Source of the DNA: Actinomycetospora chibensis
Lineage (GTDB): Bacteria > Actinomycetota > Actinomycetes > Mycobacteriales > Pseudonocardiaceae
Assembly (NCBI RefSeq): GCF_028737215.1
Contig: NZ_JAQZAM010000006.1
Span: 62,001 to 126,000 of the forward strand
Direction of reading: 5' to 3'
DNA: 64,000 nt
Position 1 is the stretch's first letter, and every line of letters starts with the position of its first letter. The notes under the pieces are model-generated. The model worked only from the letters and a program-made list of their open reading frames with translations, did not search any database and was not told the origin of the DNA. Shown here in pieces: positions 1 through 10,844 of the stretch. A program made the position numbers and the translations under genes.

Positions 1-421
1 CGTGTGCCTGTCGAAGGGCCTCGGCGCGCCGATGGGGTCGGTGGTCGCAGGCTCGGCCGCGTTCGTCGACCGGGCCTGGCGGCTGCGCAAGATGCTCGGC
101 GGCGGCATCCGCCAGGGTGGCGTCATGGGCGCCGCCGGGCTCGTCGCGCTCGGCCAGGCCCGCGACCTCCCCGCCGACCACGCCCGCGCCGCCCGGCTCG
201 CCGCGGGCCTGCGCGCCCTCGGCTGGCCGGCGACGACGCCCGACACCAACATCGTCCTCGTCCCCACCGCCGACCCGGCCGCCCTCGTCGCGGGGCTGGG
301 CGCCGCGGGCGTGCGCGCCGTGCCGTTCGGCCCCGGCGTGCGCTTCGTGACCCACCGGGACGTCGACGACGACGACATCACCCACGTCCTCGACCGCGTC
401 GCGGGGATCGCGGCGCCCTGA
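1..421 (+). CDS. Low-specificity threonine aldolase family PLP enzyme (3' part)
   Basis: Only the last ~140 residues are present; the gene enters from the left edge. The visible part opens with CLSKGLGAPMGS, the loop that holds the PLP-binding lysine in low-specificity L-threonine aldolases (fold type I, cleavage of threonine or allo-threonine to glycine and acetaldehyde). The C-terminal small domain follows, with a typical ending in which the chain reads NIVLVPT then GVRAVPFGPGVRFVTH. The stop at 419-421 lies only 4 nt from the stop of the convergent channel gene. Family assignment rests on the lysine motif and the C-terminal pattern; substrate preference cannot be read from this fragment. 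Confidence 0.82.
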   Translation, partial: VCLSKGLGAPMGSVVAGSAAFVDRAWRLRKMLGGGIRQGGVMGAAGLVALGQARDLPADHARAARLAAGLRALGWPATTPDTNIVLVPTADPAALVAGLGAAGVRAVPFGPGVRFVTHRDVDDDDITHVLDRVAGIAAP

Positions 422-425
422 GGCG

Positions 426-1196
426 CTATCGGGGCGCCTGCTCCCGGTCCTCGAGCACGTCCAGCCGCGCCCGCAGCGCCCGGATCTCCGCGAGCAGCTC
501 GCCGTGGCGGGCCTCGGCGGGATCGCGCTGCGCCGCGGGGGCGATCGCCTCGGACGCGTCGCGGGCCCCGACCTGCTCGAGGAACCACGTCGCGATCGCC
601 GCGGTCACGGTGCCGAGGATCGCGATGCCCGCGAGCATCAGGCCGCCCGCGACCAGGCGGCCCTCGACGGTCACCGGGTAGAGGTCGCCGTAGCCGACGG
701 TGGTGATCGTCGTGAGCACCCACCACAGGGCGTCGCCGAACGTCGTGATCGAGGCCTCGGGAGCGTCGCGCTCGGCCTCGAACACCCCGAGCGCGGCCAC
801 GAAGCTGAGCAGCGACACCGAGACGATGAGGTAGCTGCCGACGCGGCCCCGGAAGTCGTCGCGCAGGACCCGCCCGAGCGTCGAGATCGCGGCGACGAGG
901 CGCAGCAGGCGCAGGAACCGGAAGAACGGCGCGGCCACGATCAGCAGGTCCAGCGGGTGGCGGACGACGAACCGCAGCCGGCGGTTCGCCAGCACGATCC
1001 GGACCCCGTAGTCGACGACGAACAGCGCCCACACGCCCCACAGGGCGACGTCGAGCCACCACCACGCGGCCTGGTCGGGGCGCGTGGCGAGGACCTGGAC
1101 GGCGTAGATCGCGAGGTAGAGCACCGCGAGTCCGGTCAGCGGGTAGTCGGTGCGACGCTCCCAGGCCTCCAGCCGAGGCTCGCCGTCGTCGTCCAT
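426..1196 (-). CDS. Voltage-gated-type potassium channel
   Basis: A 256-residue membrane protein of the six-helix Kv-like architecture. Four hydrophobic helices come first, and the fourth carries regularly spaced arginines (RFLRLLRLV) like an S4 voltage sensor. A pore loop with the selectivity filter TTVGYGD follows, then a last helix and a short cytoplasmic coiled coil rich in Ala, Arg and Leu. The family conducts K+ across the inner membrane. I chose the ATG at 1196 because a -10 box (TACTGT, 1205-1210) sits 8 nt upstream, as in other apparently leaderless genes here; a GTG at 1202 is the alternative. The gene is convergent with the aldolase gene, with almost no gap. Ion specificity is inferred from the filter; gating is not known. 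Confidence 0.9.
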   Translation of the reverse strand: MDDDGEPRLEAWERRTDYPLTGLAVLYLAIYAVQVLATRPDQAAWWWLDVALWGVWALFVVDYGVRIVLANRRLRFVVRHPLDLLIVAAPFFRFLRLLRLVAAISTLGRVLRDDFRGRVGSYLIVSVSLLSFVAALGVFEAERDAPEASITTFGDALWWVLTTITTVGYGDLYPVTVEGRLVAGGLMLAGIAILGTVTAAIATWFLEQVGARDASEAIAPAAQRDPAEARHGELLAEIRALRARLDVLEDREQAPR

Positions 1197-1204
1197 GGCC
1201 ACGG

Positions 1205-1210
1205 ACAGTA
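1205..1210 (-). promoter_or_regulatory. -10 box of channel gene (leaderless type)
   Basis: Reads TACTGT on the minus strand, 8 nt before the ATG at 1196. This spacing would place the transcription start at or next to the start codon. No Shine-Dalgarno sequence is present. Confidence 0.45.
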
Positions 1211-1239
1211 GTGCGCACCGCTGCCGGGCGGGAGCGGGC

Positions 1240-2421
1240 TCAGAGCGTCGGCAGCCAGCGACCGAGCCGGGCGAGGGCCTCGTGCACGTCGGCCGTGGCG
1301 CCGGCGAACGACAGCCGGATCCAGGTGTGGCCGGCGACGGGGTCGAAGTCGATCCCCGGGGCCACCGCGACGCCGGTCTCGGCGAGCATCCGCTGTCCGA
1401 AGGCGAGCGTGTCGTCGGTGAGGTGGGCGACGTCGGCGTAGACGTAGAACGCGCCGTCGGCGGGCGCGAGCCGCGTGATCCCGAGACGCGGGAGGCCGTC
1501 GAGCAGCAGGCGGCGGTTGATCGCGTAGTGCTCGACGTGTGCGTCGGCCTCGGCGGTCGAGGCGTCGGTGAACGCCGCGAGCGCCGCGTACTGCGCCGGA
1601 GCCGGCGGGCAGACGGTGAAGTTGCCGGCGATGACGTCCACCGCGCGCCGGAGCCGCTCGGGCACCAGCAGCCAGCCGAGCCGCCAGCCGGTCATCGACC
1701 AGTACTTCGAGAACGACGTGACGACGAGCGCCTCGTGCGAGGTGCTCCAGGCGCTCGCGGTCGGCGGAGCGTCCCCGTACTCGATGCCGTGGTAGATCTC
1801 GTCGCTGATCAGCTGGATGCCGCGCTCCTCGCAGTACGTCGCGAGGGCGGCCAGCTCGTCGGGCTCGATGACGCTGCCGGTGGGGTTCGCCGGGCTGGCG
1901 ACCACGAGGCCCTTCGGCGTCGTGTCGAGGGCCTCGAGCATCGCGACGGTCGGCTGGAACCGCGTCTCCTCGCCGCAGGGCAGCTCGACGACGTCGCAGC
2001 CGAGCGCGGCGAGGATGTTGCGGTAGCAGGGGTAGCCGGGGCGCGCGAGCACCACGGTGTCGCCCACGTCGAAGGCGGCGAGGAACGCGAGCAGGAAGCC
2101 GCCGGAGCCGCCCGTGGTCGCGATGACGTCCTCGGCGCGCACGGTGTCGTCGCCGTAGCGACGGCGGTGGTGGGCGGCGATCGCCTCGCGCAGCTCCGGG
2201 GTCCCGAGCGAGCTCGTGTAGCCGAGGATCTGCTCGTCGAGCGCCCTCGCGGCGGCGGCGCGGACGTCGGCGGGCGCGGGGGTCGAGGGCTGGCCGGCCG
2301 AGAGGTTCACCAGGTCGCCGTGGGTGCGGGCCCGTTCGCCGGCGGCGGCCCAGACGTCCATCACGTGGAACGGGGGGACCGTCGCCCGCACGGCCGGGCC
2401 GAGGCGCGCCAGACTCGTCAC
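1240..2421 (-). CDS. Pyridoxal-phosphate aminotransferase (class I/II)
   Basis: A 393-residue fold-type I aminotransferase. Visible landmarks in order are the N-terminal NLSAGQPSTPAP substrate region, the ASPANPTGSV loop (conserved Asn), ISDEIYHG (Asp that binds the pyridine nitrogen), the Schiff-base lysine in TSFSKYWSMTGWRLG, and a C-terminal arginine in WIRLSFAG that normally binds the substrate carboxylate. The family transfers amino groups between amino acids and 2-oxo acids; aspartate- or aromatic-type activity is likely but not separable by eye. It starts with GTG, 6 nt after a TAGGGT box (2428-2433), so it is probably leaderless. The gene stands alone, downstream of the SLT-domain gene on the same strand. 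Rv0337c (aspC) is a plausible syntenic counterpart, recalled from memory. Confidence 0.85.
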   Translation of the reverse strand: MTSLARLGPAVRATVPPFHVMDVWAAAGERARTHGDLVNLSAGQPSTPAPADVRAAAARALDEQILGYTSSLGTPELREAIAAHHRRRYGDDTVRAEDVIATTGGSGGFLLAFLAAFDVGDTVVLARPGYPCYRNILAALGCDVVELPCGEETRFQPTVAMLEALDTTPKGLVVASPANPTGSVIEPDELAALATYCEERGIQLISDEIYHGIEYGDAPPTASAWSTSHEALVVTSFSKYWSMTGWRLGWLLVPERLRRAVDVIAGNFTVCPPAPAQYAALAAFTDASTAEADAHVEHYAINRRLLLDGLPRLGITRLAPADGAFYVYADVAHLTDDTLAFGQRMLAETGVAVAPGIDFDPVAGHTWIRLSFAGATADVHEALARLGRWLPTL

Positions 2422-2427
2422 CGCCCC

Positions 2428-2433
2428 ACCCTA
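2428..2433 (-). promoter_or_regulatory. -10 box of aminotransferase gene (leaderless type)
   Basis: Minus-strand TAGGGT, with six bases between it and the GTG start at 2421. It sits in the 22-bp gap after the SLT-domain gene, so the aminotransferase probably has its own promoter. Confidence 0.5.
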
Positions 2434-2443
2434 GGTGCGCCGC

Positions 2444-3433
2444 TCAGTAGCCGACGTACGCATCTCCGCGCGCGAGGGCCTCGACGCCCGGGACCGCGGA
2501 CACCGAGCCGTAGCGGTCCACCGCGTAGCGGACCCCGGCGATGATGTTGTCGACCGGATCGGTGATCTCGTCGTGGCCGGGCAGCTTGTACGCCTCGAAC
2601 GTCGGCCCGATCGTCTGCATCAGACCCTGCGACGGCGTGCCCCTCGCGGCGTTCGCGTCCCAGGTGTTGACCGCGCCCGGATCGCCGCCGGACTCGCGCT
2701 CGATGATCGTGGCGATCGCGGACGGGTCCATCTTCTCGGGCGGGATCCCTGCGGCGGTGAGGATCGCGAGGGCCTGGCGGATCCAGTCACCGACCCGACC
2801 CGCAGGGGCCTGACGTGCGGCGCTCCGGACCACCGTCGACGCCGCGCCGGACGGCGGGGCCTCCAGACCGTCGAGTGCCGCGAACGACGTGAGCCCGTCG
2901 GCCAGATCGCGGATGCGGGCCGCCGACGCCGTCAGCTCGGCCTCGGCGCGCCGGACGGCGGTGCGCGCCGCCTCGGTGGGGCCGCGCACCGCGTCGACCG
3001 CGAGCCGGTCGGCGAGGTCCGGCGGTGCGTCGGGCACGGTCGCCGCCTGCGCGCGGGCGCTACCGGCCAGGGCGACGGCCCGCGCGACCTGCTGGTCGAT
3101 CTCGCGGCGCAGGTCCTCGAGCACCACCCCGACCTGGTCGAGCACCGGCCCGGCCTCGACGATCGCCGTCCGGTCGCGCGCGCCGGCCCCCGCGAACGCG
3201 CGGGCCCAGTCGCCGAACGCCGTCGCCCCCGTGCCCCGCCAGCGGCCCTCGACCGCCGCCGCGCCGCGTCCCACCGCGCGCATCGACCCGTCGACGGCGT
3301 CACCGACCGCCACGATCTGCGCCGCCGACGCCCGCAGCGCGCCCGGATCGACCGTCCGGACCCGTCCCGCGATCGCCGCGAGCTCGGCGGCCGCGGGTTC
3401 GCCGGCGAGGGCGGCCTCGAGATCCCCGGGCAC
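2444..3433 (-). CDS. WxG-type secreted protein with C-terminal lytic transglycosylase domain (short paralogue)
   Basis: 329 residues in two parts. The first ~220 residues are Ala-rich and helical, with a WRGTGATAF turn near residue 65 that resembles the W-x-G hairpin of ESX/type VII substrates. The last ~110 residues form a lysozyme-like SLT domain, with the presumed catalytic Glu in IIERESGGDP and the substrate-groove signature SQGLMQTIG. The likely role is cleaving peptidoglycan outside the membrane after type VII export; the export route is inferred from the N-terminal domain because there is no signal peptide. It lies 3 nt downstream of an EspC-like gene and is a paralogue of the product of 3803-5458, sharing the terminal residues RGDAYVGY. 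No type VII machinery is in the window. Confidence 0.8.
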   Translation of the reverse strand: MPGDLEAALAGEPAAAELAAIAGRVRTVDPGALRASAAQIVAVGDAVDGSMRAVGRGAAAVEGRWRGTGATAFGDWARAFAGAGARDRTAIVEAGPVLDQVGVVLEDLRREIDQQVARAVALAGSARAQAATVPDAPPDLADRLAVDAVRGPTEAARTAVRRAEAELTASAARIRDLADGLTSFAALDGLEAPPSGAASTVVRSAARQAPAGRVGDWIRQALAILTAAGIPPEKMDPSAIATIIERESGGDPGAVNTWDANAARGTPSQGLMQTIGPTFEAYKLPGHDEITDPVDNIIAGVRYAVDRYGSVSAVPGVEALARGDAYVGY

Positions 3434-3436
3434 GGC

Positions 3437-3742
3437 TCAGCCCCCGACCGGCGCGAGCAGCTCGGTGTTCGCGCCCTCGGTCCCGCGGACGAGGCGCACC
3501 GTCGCGTCGAGGGCCCGCGCGGCCTCGCGGAGCCGGGCCCCGGCAGCGTCGAGGTCGGCGACGAGCGCGCGCGTCAGGGCGGCCAGGGCGTCGATCAACG
3601 CGCGCGCGGCGTCCAGCCCGCCGAGGTCCGGCGGCGGCGTCGCGGCCCATCGGTCGGCCAGCGCCGGCATCCGGTCCGCCTCGCCCGCCACGACCGTGCT
3701 CGCACCCTCGAGGGTGTCGGTGTCGTAGGCGATGTCGTCCAC
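3437..3742 (-). CDS. EspC-like type VII secretion target (small helical protein)
   Basis: About 101 residues, all helical and Ala/Leu-rich, with no membrane segment or cysteine. It resembles the EspC/DUF2580 group of small proteins encoded beside ESX substrates, which pair with a larger WxG-type protein. The start is set at GTG 3742. From there the protein aligns end to end with its paralogue at 5466-5762 (DDIAYDTDTLEGAS against PDLVLGPAALEQAR), and a shared upstream block CGACCTACC lies at nearly the same distance from both starts. An ATG at 3772 would add ten residues with no counterpart. The gene is followed after 3 nt by its SLT-domain partner. The family call is tentative; pairing and duplication are clear. 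Confidence 0.65.
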   Translation of the reverse strand: MDDIAYDTDTLEGASTVVAGEADRMPALADRWAATPPPDLGGLDAARALIDALAALTRALVADLDAAGARLREAARALDATVRLVRGTEGANTELLAPVGG

Positions 3743-3749
3743 ACCGACG

Positions 3750-3755
3750 ACGGTA
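3750..3755 (-). promoter_or_regulatory. -10 box of EspC-like gene A (leaderless type)
   Basis: Minus-strand TACCGT, 7 nt before GTG 3742, inside the block CGACCTACC that also precedes the paralogous gene at 5762. This conservation supports both the promoter and the chosen start. Confidence 0.5.
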
Positions 3756-3802
3756 GGTCGCCGCGCGGACATCCGGGTGCGGTTCGGGAGAACTGGCCGA
3801 CG

Positions 3803-5458
3803 TCAGTAGCCGACGTACGCGTCGCCGCGGGCCACGGCCTCGACACCCGGCACCTGCGACACCGATCCGTACCGGTCGATGGCGTAGCGGACCCCGGCGA
3901 TGATGTTGTCGATCGGATCGGTGATCTCGCCGTGCCCGGGGAGCTTGTGTGCGTCGAACGTCGGCCCGATGGTCTGCATCAGGCCCTGCGACGGCGTGCC
4001 CTTGTCGGCGTTCGAGTCCCAGTTGTTGGTGGCCTCGGGGTCGCCCCCCGACTCGTGCTCGATGATCGTGGCGATGTCGTCGGGATCCATCTTGTCGAGG
4101 GAGACGCCCTCGGCCTGCAGCACGGCCAACGCCTCGCGGATCCAGTCCCCGACCTGACCCTGCGGCCCGCCCGTCGGCGCCGACCCGGCATCGCTGGCGC
4201 TGCTGTCCCCCGAGGTGCCGGTCACGGCTCCGTCCTCGGCGTCGGCGTCCTCGGCGTCGGCACTGTTGTCGCCGTCGCCGTCGTCCTCCTCGGCTGCCTC
4301 CGAGCCCGACCCGTCGTCGCTCTTGTCGTCGCTCTTGTCGTCGCCCTTGTCGCCTTCGCCCTCGGACGCTGAGTCGTCGGACCCGGCATCGTCCGACCCG
4401 GCGTCGTCGGACGCGGGGGCATCGGCGTCCGGGGTGTCCTCGAGGAAGTCATCACCGAGGTCACTCGAGTCGCCCACACCTCCGGAACCCGACTCCTCCG
4501 ACCCGGACGCTTCGGAAACCGAAGCATCCTCAGCGGCGTCCGCGCTCGACGCCCCGGAATCCGCACCCCCCTCCAGGGAATCGTCCCCCAGGTCACCCGA
4601 GTCACCCACACCCCCGGAACCCGACTCCTCCGACCCGGACGCTTCGGAAACCGAAGCATCGGATTCCGAGCACTCGGACTCCGCGCCGGAAGAACCGGAC
4701 GCGTCGTCGGCCGGGGACGAATCGCTCACGGACGAGACGTCCGACGAGGCGCTTCCGCCGTCGAGATCGATGTCCTGCGTGCCGCCGTCACTGTCGACGG
4801 AGGCGGGGACGGTGGCGAGCGACTCGCCGGCAGGGATCGCCGACCAGCCGATCGGCCCCCCGCTCGCGGGCGGGGCGATGGGGCGCGCGTCGGGGGCGGG
4901 CAGGCGGGAGAAGCCCACGACGTCGGCCGTCATCTCGCGGAGGGCCCGCGCGGCGTCGCCGAGGGCGGTCTCGGCGCGCTCGACGGCGGTGCGCGCGGCA
5001 GCGGTGGGCTCGGCCATGGCCTGGGCGGCGAGCTGGTCGGCCATCGGGGCCCGGGCCGGGTCGGCGAGCGCCTCGGTGCGCACCCCGCGGGCGGCGTCGA
5101 GGGCGCGGGAGACCTGGGCGTCGACCTCGCCGCGCAGCGCGGCGAGCTCCCGGCCGACGTCGTCGATCCGCACGCGGATCCGTCCGGCCGCGTCGAGCGT
5201 CCGTGTGCCCGCGCGACCGAAGTCGTCGAGGTATCCGGTCAGGGCCTCGGCGCCCCGCCCCTGCCAGGCACCCTGCACGTCGTCGCCGTGGCGCCGCACC
5301 GCGCGCAGCGACCCGTCGACTCCCTCGACCATCGACCCGAGTCGGCGGCCCATCCCGTGCAGCACCTCGGGGTCGACCTGCTGCACCCGGGCGACGAGCG
5401 CGCTGAGCTCCTGCCCCCCGGGATGCGCGGCGAGCTCGCCGACGGCGTCGAAGACCAT
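3803..5458 (-). CDS. WxG-type secreted protein with acidic repeat linker and lytic transglycosylase domain (long paralogue)
   Basis: 551 residues. The first ~200 match the helical N-terminal part of the shorter neighbour, including a W-x-G turn (AWQGRGAEAL). A ~230-residue linker made mostly of Ser, Asp, Glu, Gly and Ala follows, containing two 44-residue repeats. The last ~110 residues are an SLT lysozyme-like domain with IIEHESGGDP (catalytic Glu) and SQGLMQTIG. The long disordered acidic linker would let the hydrolase reach into the cell wall; that is inference. The start ATG 5458 lies 7 nt after the partner gene's stop; a GTG at 5461 is directly adjacent. Upstream in the same frame, open sequence is only a shadow of purD. 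Confidence 0.8.
   Translation of the reverse strand: MVFDAVGELAAHPGGQELSALVARVQQVDPEVLHGMGRRLGSMVEGVDGSLRAVRRHGDDVQGAWQGRGAEALTGYLDDFGRAGTRTLDAAGRIRVRIDDVGRELAALRGEVDAQVSRALDAARGVRTEALADPARAPMADQLAAQAMAEPTAAARTAVERAETALGDAARALREMTADVVGFSRLPAPDARPIAPPASGGPIGWSAIPAGESLATVPASVDSDGGTQDIDLDGGSASSDVSSVSDSSPADDASGSSGAESECSESDASVSEASGSEESGSGGVGDSGDLGDDSLEGGADSGASSADAAEDASVSEASGSEESGSGGVGDSSDLGDDFLEDTPDADAPASDDAGSDDAGSDDSASEGEGDKGDDKSDDKSDDGSGSEAAEEDDGDGDNSADAEDADAEDGAVTGTSGDSSASDAGSAPTGGPQGQVGDWIREALAVLQAEGVSLDKMDPDDIATIIEHESGGDPEATNNWDSNADKGTPSQGLMQTIGPTFDAHKLPGHGEITDPIDNIIAGVRYAIDRYGSVSQVPGVEAVARGDAYVGY
4439..4528. repeat. 90-bp direct repeat, copy 2 (codes acidic linker)
   Basis: Second copy, in coding order, of a 132-bp (44-residue) unit whose first 30 codons are well conserved. 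Both copies encode segments beginning DASVSEASGSEE. The final ~45 bp, on the high-coordinate side, are identical in both copies, so the duplication is recent or homogenised. Confidence 0.8.
4571..4660. repeat. 90-bp direct repeat, copy 1 (codes acidic linker)
   Basis: First copy in coding order, offset by 132 bp from the copy at 4439-4528. It contains a short inverted element, GCTTCGG then CCGAAGC, near its high-coordinate end. Confidence 0.8.
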
Positions 5459-5465
5459 CACGGAC

Positions 5466-5762
5466 TCACGCGGCGGAGAGCGACGCGGCGGCGTCGCGGT
5501 CGTCGGCCTGGATCGCGGTGAGCGCCGCGTCGAGGGCGCGGTCGAGTCCGTCGAGCCGCGACCCGGCGGCGGCCAGCTCGCCGTCCAGGACGCGCACGAC
5601 CTCGCCCAGCGCGCCGACCATCGCCCCGGCGGAGGCGAGGTCGCCGAGCCCGGCACGCGGGACGACGACCTGGTCGACCATCGCCCCCACCCGGCGCGCC
5701 TCGGCGGCCACGGCGGTGCGCGCCTGCTCGAGGGCCGCCGGGCCGAGGACGAGATCGGGCAT
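5466..5762 (-). CDS. EspC-like type VII secretion target (small helical protein), second copy
   Basis: 98 residues, helical and rich in Ala, Leu, Asp and Arg. It is paralogous to the product of 3437-3742 and encoded in the same position relative to an SLT-domain gene: it is followed after 7 nt by the long WxG/SLT gene. The ATG at 5762 lies 6 nt after a TACCCT -10 box (5769-5774), within the upstream block shared with the other copy. Members of the EspC/DUF2580 group are exported by ESX systems and may act as partners for the larger substrate. This protein has no enzymatic motif; its role as partner or chaperone is inferred from gene order. Confidence 0.7.
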   Translation of the reverse strand: MPDLVLGPAALEQARTAVAAEARRVGAMVDQVVVPRAGLGDLASAGAMVGALGEVVRVLDGELAAAGSRLDGLDRALDAALTAIQADDRDAAASLSAA

Positions 5763-5768
5763 GGCGGG

Positions 5769-5774
5769 AGGGTA
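5769..5774 (-). promoter_or_regulatory. -10 box of EspC-like gene B (leaderless type)
   Basis: Minus-strand TACCCT, 6 nt before ATG 5762. It probably drives the two-gene unit 5762-3803. Confidence 0.5.
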
Positions 5775-5817
5775 GGTCGGCGCGCCGCCCGGCTGGGGCC
5801 GTTTCGGAGAACCCGTG

Positions 5818-7086
<1,269 letters not shown>

Positions 7087-7093
7087 GGGCGCC

Positions 7094-7099
7094 ACGCTA
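7094..7099 (-). promoter_or_regulatory. -10 box of purD (leaderless type)
   Basis: Minus-strand TAGCGT, 7 nt before GTG 7086. The box overlaps the GTG at 7095, which argues against that longer start. Confidence 0.5.
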
Positions 7100-7136
7100 C
7101 GGGTGCCCGGCGCGGAGCGAGATGGGGGCTTTTCTG

Positions 7137-7153
7137 ATGTTGAACGTCAGCAT
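7137..7153. promoter_or_regulatory. Interrupted palindrome, candidate operator
   Basis: Pattern ATG-n-TGA-nnn-TCA-n-CAT in the divergent gap between purD and the glycerophosphodiesterase gene; twelve of seventeen positions are symmetric. Size and form suit a dimeric TetR- or GntR-type repressor, but no such gene is adjacent. Confidence 0.25.
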
Positions 7154-7246
7154 GGCCGCCAGGCTGATACGGACACCCGCAGTTCACCGGCCCGTCGAGG
7201 GTGCGAGGTGGCGGCGAGGGCGTGGGGCGGGCGAGGATGCGCAGCG

Positions 7247-8446
7247 ATGTACACGCCGGGGTGGGTGCCGTCCGCGTTGTCCCGCCGGAGCGCGCTGCGG
7301 GGAGGCCTGGCCGCGGCCGGGGCGCTCGCCGCCGGGTGCTCGAACACCCCCGTCACCGGCCCCGCGCCGCCGCCGACCGCGACGCCCTCCCCGTCACCGA
7401 CGCCGATGCCCGCCCCGCCCGTGCCCGCGCCGGCAGTCCCGCAACGGGTCATGGTCGTCGGGCACCGCGGTGCCTCCGGGTACCGGCCCGAGCACACGCT
7501 CGCCGCGTACGAGCTCGCGATCCGGATGGGCGCCGACGCCGTCGACGTCGACCTCGTCCCCACCCGCGACGGGGCGCTCGTCGCCCGCCACGAGCCCGAG
7601 ATCGGCGGGACCACCGACGTCGCCGAGCGCCCCGAGTTCGCCTCGCGCCGCACCACCAAGGAGATCGACGGCACCGCCTACACCGGCTGGTTCACCACCG
7701 ACTTCACGCTCGCCGAGGTGCGCACGCTCCGCGCGAAGGAGCGCATCCCGCAGACGCGCCCGCACAACACGCTCTACGACGGGCGGTTCCCGCTGGTGAC
7801 GTTCGACGAGGTCCTCGACCTGCTCGACCGCCTCGCCGCCGAGCTGCGCCGTCCCGTCGGCGTGCTGCCCGAGGTCAAGCACTCCACCTACTTCGCGAGC
7901 CTCGGACTGCCGGTGGAGCCGGGGCTGGTCGAGACCCTGCGGCGGCGGGGCCGGGACGGCGCGGACTCCGGGGTGATCATCCAGTCGTTCGAGACCGCCA
8001 ACCTCCGCGCGCTGAAGACCCAGGTCGCCTGCCCGCTCCTGCAGCTCGTCGACGCCGCTGGGACCCGGCCCGCCGACCTCGTGGCCGCGGGCGACCCGCG
8101 CACCTCGGAGGCCCTGGTGAGCCCGCAGGGCCTGCGGGAGGTCGCCGGCTACGCGACCTGGCTCGGCCCCACCAAGGAACTGATCATCCCGCTCGGGCCG
8201 GACGACGCCGCGGGGGCGCCGACGACCCTGGTCCGTGACGCGCACGCGGCGAACCTGCGGGTCATGCCCTACACGTTCCGCAACGAGAACGAGTTCCTGC
8301 CCGCCGGCCTACGGCGGGGCGGACCAGCCGCGCCCGCGGACACCTACGGCGACGCGTTCGGCGAGTACCGGCAGTACGTGGCCCTGGGCGTCGACGCCGT
8401 GTTCAGCGACGACCCCGACACCGCGCTGGCCGCGGTGACGACCTAG
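7247..8446 (+). CDS. Glycerophosphodiester phosphodiesterase lipoprotein
   Basis: 399 residues. The N-terminus has a twin-arginine signal (SRRSALRGG) running into a lipobox (ALAAGC), then a Pro/Thr-rich spacer, so the enzyme is probably a Tat-exported lipoprotein on the outer face of the membrane. The TIM-barrel GDPD signatures are clear: VGHRGASGYRPEHT, DAVDVDLVPTRDG and ARHEPEIGGTTDV carry the catalytic His and metal-binding acids, and the chain ends with VFSDDPDTA. The family hydrolyses glycerophosphodiesters to glycerol-3-phosphate plus an alcohol. Size and the long insertion suggest the periplasmic GlpQ-like branch. The stop overlaps that of the convergent zinc-finger gene at a shared CTAG. 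Confidence 0.9.
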   Translation: MYTPGWVPSALSRRSALRGGLAAAGALAAGCSNTPVTGPAPPPTATPSPSPTPMPAPPVPAPAVPQRVMVVGHRGASGYRPEHTLAAYELAIRMGADAVDVDLVPTRDGALVARHEPEIGGTTDVAERPEFASRRTTKEIDGTAYTGWFTTDFTLAEVRTLRAKERIPQTRPHNTLYDGRFPLVTFDEVLDLLDRLAAELRRPVGVLPEVKHSTYFASLGLPVEPGLVETLRRRGRDGADSGVIIQSFETANLRALKTQVACPLLQLVDAAGTRPADLVAAGDPRTSEALVSPQGLREVAGYATWLGPTKELIIPLGPDDAAGAPTTLVRDAHAANLRVMPYTFRNENEFLPAGLRRGGPAAPADTYGDAFGEYRQYVALGVDAVFSDDPDTALAAVTT

Positions 8447-8742
8447 GGAGCCAACCTCCGGTCGATGTAGCACCAGCGCCACGTCTCGTTCGGCTCGTGC
8501 GAGCGCATGACGGCGTGGCCGGTGTCCTCGTGGTGCTTCGAGGCGTGCCGGTACGGGCTCGAGTCGCAGCAGGCGACGTGCCCGCAGTCGAGGCACTTCC
8601 GCAGGTGCGCCCACGCCGTGTAGCCGGCCTCGGTGCAGTCCGGGCAGATCAGCGTCTCGCCGTCGCGTGCGACGGCACTGGGAGCAGGATCCGCGGCGAT
8701 GCCTCCGGTCCCGACGGTCAACAGGTGTTCGCAGGCGCCCAC
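8443..8742 (-). CDS. Stand-alone UBP-type zinc-finger protein
   Basis: A 99-residue protein consisting almost wholly of a UBP zinc finger: the CEH start, CPDC, CLDCGHVACCDSS, then the HASKHHEDTGH cluster and a terminal WRWCYIDRR. In eukaryotes this fold binds the free C-terminus of ubiquitin; in bacteria the partner is unknown. The start is GTG 8742, 7 nt after a TAGACT box that overlaps the purA stop codon. Zinc binding is well supported by the ligand set; cellular role is not assigned. Confidence 0.85.
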   Translation of the reverse strand: MGACEHLLTVGTGGIAADPAPSAVARDGETLICPDCTEAGYTAWAHLRKCLDCGHVACCDSSPYRHASKHHEDTGHAVMRSHEPNETWRWCYIDRRLAP

Positions 8743-8752
8743 CCGGTCGAGT

Positions 8753-10844
<2,092 letters not shown>

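Noticed and set aside
504-4372. Long open frames opposite and across the K+ channel, aminotransferase and SLT genes (for example 1150-2544 and 2435-4372 on the plus strand)
   Set aside because: They are Arg/Gly/Ala-rich shadow translations typical of very GC-rich DNA, with no domain motifs; the minus-strand genes explain the region.
4215-4760. Repeats in the acidic linker considered as a CRISPR or VNTR array
   Set aside because: Only two copies, in frame, encoding a continuous Ser/Asp linker; no spacers or cas genes.
7147-8245. Minus-strand open frames inside the glycerophosphodiesterase gene
   Set aside because: No motif, overlapped completely by a well-supported gene.
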